DNA of 16,672 nucleotides, taken from an uncultured Lachnospiraceae bacterium. Lineage in GTDB: Bacteria > Bacillota > Clostridia > Lachnospirales > Lachnospiraceae. The notes below the pieces were generated by a model. It saw only the letters and a list, made by a program, of their open reading frames with translations. It searched no databases and had not been told where the DNA came from. The DNA is taken from assembly GCA_945787485.1 (NCBI GenBank), contig CALZHV010000027.1:1-16672 (forward strand). Direction: 5' to 3'. The position numbers were made by a program, and so were the translations under genes. Shown here one piece after another: positions 13,092 to 16,672 of the stretch; position 1 is the first letter of the stretch, and each line of letters begins with the position of its first letter.

Positions 13092-15488
13092 ATGAATAAG
13101 CAAATTAATACACGTTGCGTTGTTACGGGACTTGGTCTTATAAGCGCAATTGGAAATACTGTTGATGAGTGCTGGATGAATGCTTTGGCAGGTAAAACAG
13201 GTATAGATGAGGTTAAATCGGTAAATACAGCTGACTGTTATGCAAATCTCGGAGCGGAAGTTTCCTGCGACAATCTCGATGACTTGGATGAAGCAAAAAA
13301 TGTAGACAGAGTATCAAAGCTTTGCCTTAAGGCTTCAAACGAGGCATTAAAGGATGCAGGTCTTGTGATTGATGAAACAAATGCCGGCAGAGTCGGTGTT
13401 ATCATGGGAAGCTGTGTCGGTGGTGTTGTGAGTATTGAAAATTATATAGATAATGGTGAAGCAACAGAAGATATTAATAAGATGACAATAGCTTCAATAG
13501 CTAATCATGTTGCTAATTTTGCAGGAGCAAAGGGTATTATCACAAACGTAGGTAATGCTTGCGCAGCCGGCAGTATAAGTATTGCATATGCATGTGAGCT
13601 TATTCGTGCAGGAGTTGCTGATGCATTTATCGTTGGTGGTGCTGATGCATTTGCTTCGGTTCCGTTTAGTGGCTTCCTTGCATTACATGCTCTTTCAGAA
13701 CAGGCATGTTCTCCTTTTAATCATAGTAACGGAATCACACTTGGCGAAGGTTCGGGTGCAATCATTGTTGAATCGTATGAGCATGCGGCAAAGAGAAATG
13801 CGAAGATTTATTGTGACGTTCTTTCAGCAGGTATAAGCAGTGATGCTCATCATATTACAGCTCCTCGTCCGGATGGCTTAGGTCAGATGTATGCGATAAG
13901 AACAGCAATTGAAAAATCAGGCATCGAGCCAAAGGACATTTCTTATGTAAATGCGCATGGTACGGGAACTGCCAAGAATGATGAAGCAGAGTTCCTTTCA
14001 TTACATACAATCTTTGATGAAACAAACGATGATTTGAGTGTCAGCTCAACAAAGGCAATGGTAGGACACTGTCTCGGTGCTGCAGGTGCAATAGAGGCTG
14101 TATTTGCCATTAAAGCGCTTACAGAGAACAAGATTCCGCCAACAATCGGATATTCTGATGAAGACAAGGCTGTTCTTGCTGAAAAGGCAGGAAAGATTGA
14201 TTTCATGCCAAATGAGATGAAGGAAAAAGAACTCAATTATGTAATGTCAAATTCATTTGCATTCGGAGGAAGTAATGCAAGTATTATTTTCTCAAAGAAG
14301 GCAGGAAACGTAAATGAAACAGAAAATGATGAAAAGATTTACATTACAGGTATGGGTATTGTAAGCACACTTGGAAATGGTGTTGATAATTATATTGCCA
14401 AAATTAATGCAGGTGAACAGGTTTCGGAAAATTCAGTCAGTGCTAATGTTGGCAAGGAGGATTACGATAAGTACGGAATTAAGATGGCATTTTACAGAAA
14501 GCTTGATAAGTTCAGTCTTATGCAGGTTATATCGGGACTTGAAGCACTTGAGTCCGCAGGAGTTTCAATTACAGACGAAAATGCAGAAGAGCTCGGTATG
14601 ATTATCGGTACTGGTGACGGTCCTGTTACAACAGTATATGAATTCCAGGAGAATATATCTGAAAACGGAACAATTGCGGGTTCGGCATTTAACTTCCCAA
14701 ATACTGTTTACAATGCAGCAGGCGGATACCTTTCAATTAAGACAGGTATGAGAGGATACAATGTTACTGTAACAAATGGTTCACAGTCAGGTATGAGCAG
14801 TATATGTTATGCATATAACGAGATTCGTCAGAACAGAGCAAAGTTTATGCTTGCAACAGGTACAGATGAAAACAGCCGTGTAATGGATAAGCTTTATGGT
14901 CAGCTTGGTCTTGTTACAGACGAAAAGAAGGATGCATATAGTGATGGTAATGGTTTTGTACTCGCAGATGGTAGTACAACAATTGCACTCGAAAGTGAGT
15001 CAAGTGCAGCTGCTCATGATGCTAAGAAATATGCTGAGGTAGTAGGTTATGCAATGACACACGAGGTAGTTCCTTACGGAGAAATCGTAGGTTCTGACAA
15101 GGGTCTTATGAATGCAATTCTCGATGCAGTAGGAATGGCTGAAATTGGTCTTGATCAGGTAGATGCTATCTATGGATTTGCAAATGGTTTAAAGGATATT
15201 GATGATATAGAAAAGAATGTGTACGGCGAGCTCTTCGGAGGAAATGTACCTGTACACAATGTTCGCGATTATGTAGGAGAAGCAAGAGCAGCAGCAAGTA
15301 CATTGTCAGTTGCACATGCAGCACTTACTTTGTCAGGTGACCTTGACAAGACTCAAAAGGCATACTACGTAACTGCAGACAGCGTTAAGACAGATAATGT
15401 TGATACATCAGAATATAAATATGTTATTGCAACAGCTTATGCAATGGGCGGTTCATACAGTGCTGTTGTATTAAAGAAGGCACAATAA
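13092..15488 (+). CDS. Fused ketosynthase-pseudoketosynthase (FabF-like KS joined to a chain-length-factor-like domain)
   Basis: This is a 798-residue protein made of two ketosynthase-fold domains. Domain 1 (about residues 5-407) is a normal FabF-type beta-ketoacyl-ACP synthase with the Cys-His-His triad: Cys157 in NACAAGS, His289 in NAHGTGT and His326 in MVGHCLGAAG. Domain 2 (about 415-798) restarts with IYITGMGIVSTLGNG and ends AYAMGGSYSAVVLKK, matching the SFAFGGSNASIIF end of domain 1. In it, all three catalytic residues are replaced: Ser564 (in NGSQSGMSS) for Cys, Asn698 for the first His and Glu730 for the second. This is like the chain-length factor (KS-beta) of type II polyketide synthases; a Gln follows Ser564. 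AAGGAGA at 13080-13086 sets the ATG. The frame is continuous, so this is not two genes joined by a frameshift. Condensation on the upstream ACP, with chain length set by the second half, is the likely role. Confidence 0.93.
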   Translation: MNKQINTRCVVTGLGLISAIGNTVDECWMNALAGKTGIDEVKSVNTADCYANLGAEVSCDNLDDLDEAKNVDRVSKLCLKASNEALKDAGLVIDETNAGRVGVIMGSCVGGVVSIENYIDNGEATEDINKMTIASIANHVANFAGAKGIITNVGNACAAGSISIAYACELIRAGVADAFIVGGADAFASVPFSGFLALHALSEQACSPFNHSNGITLGEGSGAIIVESYEHAAKRNAKIYCDVLSAGISSDAHHITAPRPDGLGQMYAIRTAIEKSGIEPKDISYVNAHGTGTAKNDEAEFLSLHTIFDETNDDLSVSSTKAMVGHCLGAAGAIEAVFAIKALTENKIPPTIGYSDEDKAVLAEKAGKIDFMPNEMKEKELNYVMSNSFAFGGSNASIIFSKKAGNVNETENDEKIYITGMGIVSTLGNGVDNYIAKINAGEQVSENSVSANVGKEDYDKYGIKMAFYRKLDKFSLMQVISGLEALESAGVSITDENAEELGMIIGTGDGPVTTVYEFQENISENGTIAGSAFNFPNTVYNAAGGYLSIKTGMRGYNVTVTNGSQSGMSSICYAYNEIRQNRAKFMLATGTDENSRVMDKLYGQLGLVTDEKKDAYSDGNGFVLADGSTTIALESESSAAAHDAKKYAEVVGYAMTHEVVPYGEIVGSDKGLMNAILDAVGMAEIGLDQVDAIYGFANGLKDIDDIEKNVYGELFGGNVPVHNVRDYVGEARAAASTLSVAHAALTLSGDLDKTQKAYYVTADSVKTDNVDTSEYKYVIATAYAMGGSYSAVVLKKAQ

Positions 15489-15520
15489 GAAAAACATTTG
15501 CATAAAAGAAAGGATAAGTA

Positions 15521-16270
15521 ATGGAAAATAATAATGTAGCTCCGGTAGCACTTGTTACAGGTGCATCAAGAGGAATCGGAAGAGCTTGCGCAATTAAGCT
15601 TGGTCAGAAAGGATACAGAGTTGTAGTAAACTACAATTCAAATGAAGCAGCAGCACAGGAAGTTGTTGATGCAATTGTGGCAGCAGGAAGTGAAGCTGTA
15701 GCTGTTAAGGCAAATGTTGGAGACCCTGCAGAAGTTAAGACATTAATGAGAGAAACTATAAATGCATTTGGTCAATTGGATGTTTTGGTAAATAATGCAG
15801 GAATAGTAAAGGACGAATTTGTTCTTATGATGACAAGCGATACAATAGATAAGTGTATTGATTTGAACATTAAGGGATATCTTTACTGTACACAGCAGGC
15901 TGTACTTAAGATGTTTTCTAAGAAGAAAGGTTCTATTGTAAATGTATCATCAGTAAGTTCAAAGCTTGCAGTACCGGGACAGTCAGTATACAGCTCAACA
16001 AAGGGAGCTGTAAATGCAATGACTGCAACAATGGCAAAAGAATTAGCTCCTTACGGAATAAGAGTAAATGCAGTTGCACCCGGATTTATTGCAACAGATA
16101 TGATAGATGATATTCCGGAAGAAAAGAGAGAGGAATATTTAAAGGATATTCCATTAAAGCGTTTCGGCACAGTAGAAGAGGTTGCAAATATTGTAGCCAT
16201 GCTTGCAGGTGATGAAAGTTCATATTTGACAGGACAGGTTGTTGTATTAGACGGAGGCTTAAGCTTATAA
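15521..16270 (+). CDS. fabG: 3-oxoacyl-ACP reductase (FabG family)
   Basis: This is a 249-residue short-chain dehydrogenase. The NADP-binding TGASRGIG (residues 13-20), NNAG structural motif, catalytic Ser144 in NVSSVSS, and Tyr157-x3-Lys161 in VYSSTKGA are all present. PGFIATDM and the C-terminal LDGGLSL are characteristic of FabG. It would reduce the 3-ketoacyl-ACP made by the ketosynthase. AAAGGA at 15508-15513 precedes the ATG, which is 32 nt after the ketosynthase stop codon. The fabZ-like gene starts immediately after its own stop codon. Fold and catalytic residues are certain. The SDR family is broad, but ketosynthase and dehydratase on either side support ketoacyl-ACP reductase. Confidence 0.93.
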   Translation: MENNNVAPVALVTGASRGIGRACAIKLGQKGYRVVVNYNSNEAAAQEVVDAIVAAGSEAVAVKANVGDPAEVKTLMRETINAFGQLDVLVNNAGIVKDEFVLMMTSDTIDKCIDLNIKGYLYCTQQAVLKMFSKKKGSIVNVSSVSSKLAVPGQSVYSSTKGAVNAMTATMAKELAPYGIRVNAVAPGFIATDMIDDIPEEKREEYLKDIPLKRFGTVEEVANIVAMLAGDESSYLTGQVVVLDGGLSL

Positions 16271-16672
16271 ATGATGAATATAAATGAAGTTCAAAAGAGA
16301 ATAAAACAACGTCCGCCTTTTCAAATGATTGAAAAGGTTGTGGAAGTGGAAAATGGTGTATATGCAAAAGGAATAAAATGCGTATCAATAAATGAACCAT
16401 ATTTTACAGGTCATTTTCCTGATGCACCAATAATGCCGGGCGTACTTGTGATAGAAGCATGTGCACAGCTTTGTTCAATAACAATAGAGAGTGAAGGAAC
16501 AGATGATGACATCATATATGTACTTTTAAAATGTGAAGATTTCAAATTCCTTCGTCCGGTATTACCGGGAGACATGCTTGAAATTGAAGCCAGAAAGCAA
16601 AGTGGCGGTGCAGGACTTGTGAAGTTTGATGTAAAGGTTATGGTTGAAGGTAAGGTTAAGGCAAAGGGTGTC
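16271..16672 (+). CDS. fabZ: 3-hydroxyacyl-ACP dehydratase (FabZ family), 3' end outside window
   Basis: The first 134 residues of a hot-dog-fold dehydratase are visible; the frame is open to the last base. The active-site block is GHFPDAPIMPGVLVIEACAQ, with catalytic His48 and Glu62 placed as in FabZ. It continues LKCEDFKFLRPVLPGDML and VKFDVKVMVEGKVKAKGV. FabZ proteins are about 140-150 residues, so only a few residues are missing. Two ATGs (16271, 16274) follow directly on the fabG stop codon, and GGAGG at 16253-16257 lies inside fabG, a somewhat long 13 nt away. The protein would dehydrate 3-hydroxyacyl-ACP to the trans-2-enoyl form. No enoyl reductase is visible in the window, so the operon may continue. 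Confidence 0.92.
   Translation, partial: MMNINEVQKRIKQRPPFQMIEKVVEVENGVYAKGIKCVSINEPYFTGHFPDAPIMPGVLVIEACAQLCSITIESEGTDDDIIYVLLKCEDFKFLRPVLPGDMLEIEARKQSGGAGLVKFDVKVMVEGKVKAKGV

Noticed and set aside
13582..13836. 84-residue plus-strand open frame inside the ketosynthase gene
   Set aside because: Out-of-frame shadow (His/Leu-rich) overlapping the active-site region of domain 1.
14331..14331. Two separate ketosynthase genes joined by an assembly artefact
   Set aside because: The linker between domains is a continuous frame with no stop codon, no ribosome site and no start codon at the domain 2 boundary, so a genuine fusion is the simpler reading.

Overview
The low G+C content, A/T-rich intergenic regions, strong Shine-Dalgarno sites, sigma-A-type promoters and the gene repertoire point to a Firmicute of class Clostridia, most likely a Lachnospiraceae member (Butyrivibrio/Roseburia/Lachnospira type). 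This is inferred from protein character, not from a marker gene. No rRNA, tRNA, CRISPR array, insertion sequence or phage gene was seen.

Layout. (1) 1-1970: surface polysaccharide genes. These are the 3' part of a CapD/FlaA1-type nucleotide-sugar 4,6-dehydratase and an rfbD-type dTDP-4-dehydrorhamnose reductase with its own promoter and terminator. (2) 2010-4374: a two-gene unit encoding a radical SAM/helix-hairpin-helix protein and a DUF4130-type protein, a pair known only as a putative DNA repair or modification system. Its promoter is a near-perfect extended -10 promoter flanked by two LexA-like (SOS) boxes. (3) 4395-6097: a sodium-dependent (NSS/SNF) transporter on the minus strand, sharing a 23-bp-arm bidirectional terminator with the DNA-repair pair. 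(4) 6130-11059: trpS preceded by three tandem 42-44 bp repeats instead of a T-box, followed closely by a VWA protein, a MoxR-like AAA+ ATPase and a cytoplasmic leucine-rich-repeat protein, apparently one operon. (5) 11094-16672 (continues past the edge): an unusual fatty-acid/polyketide-like set. It holds a flavodoxin-fold reductase with an Isf-like cysteine motif, a PlsC acyltransferase, an acyl carrier protein, a fused double ketosynthase whose second half has lost all three catalytic residues, a FabG ketoreductase and a FabZ-like dehydratase.

How the genes work together. Region 5 has everything needed for iterative extension and reduction to an enoyl thioester on a discrete ACP (KS, KR, DH), plus an acyltransferase that could move the product to a lipid. 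The gene order and the KS-pseudoKS fusion do not match the housekeeping Firmicute fab operon. They resemble a ketosynthase/chain-length-factor pair fused into one chain, so a dedicated, possibly polyene-forming, type II system is a reasonable hypothesis. Region 2 is the other strong candidate for novelty: operators and promoter architecture suggest an SOS-induced DNA repair system. Region 4 joins an essential tRNA synthetase to a MoxR-VWA chaperone-like module with a non-secreted LRR partner.
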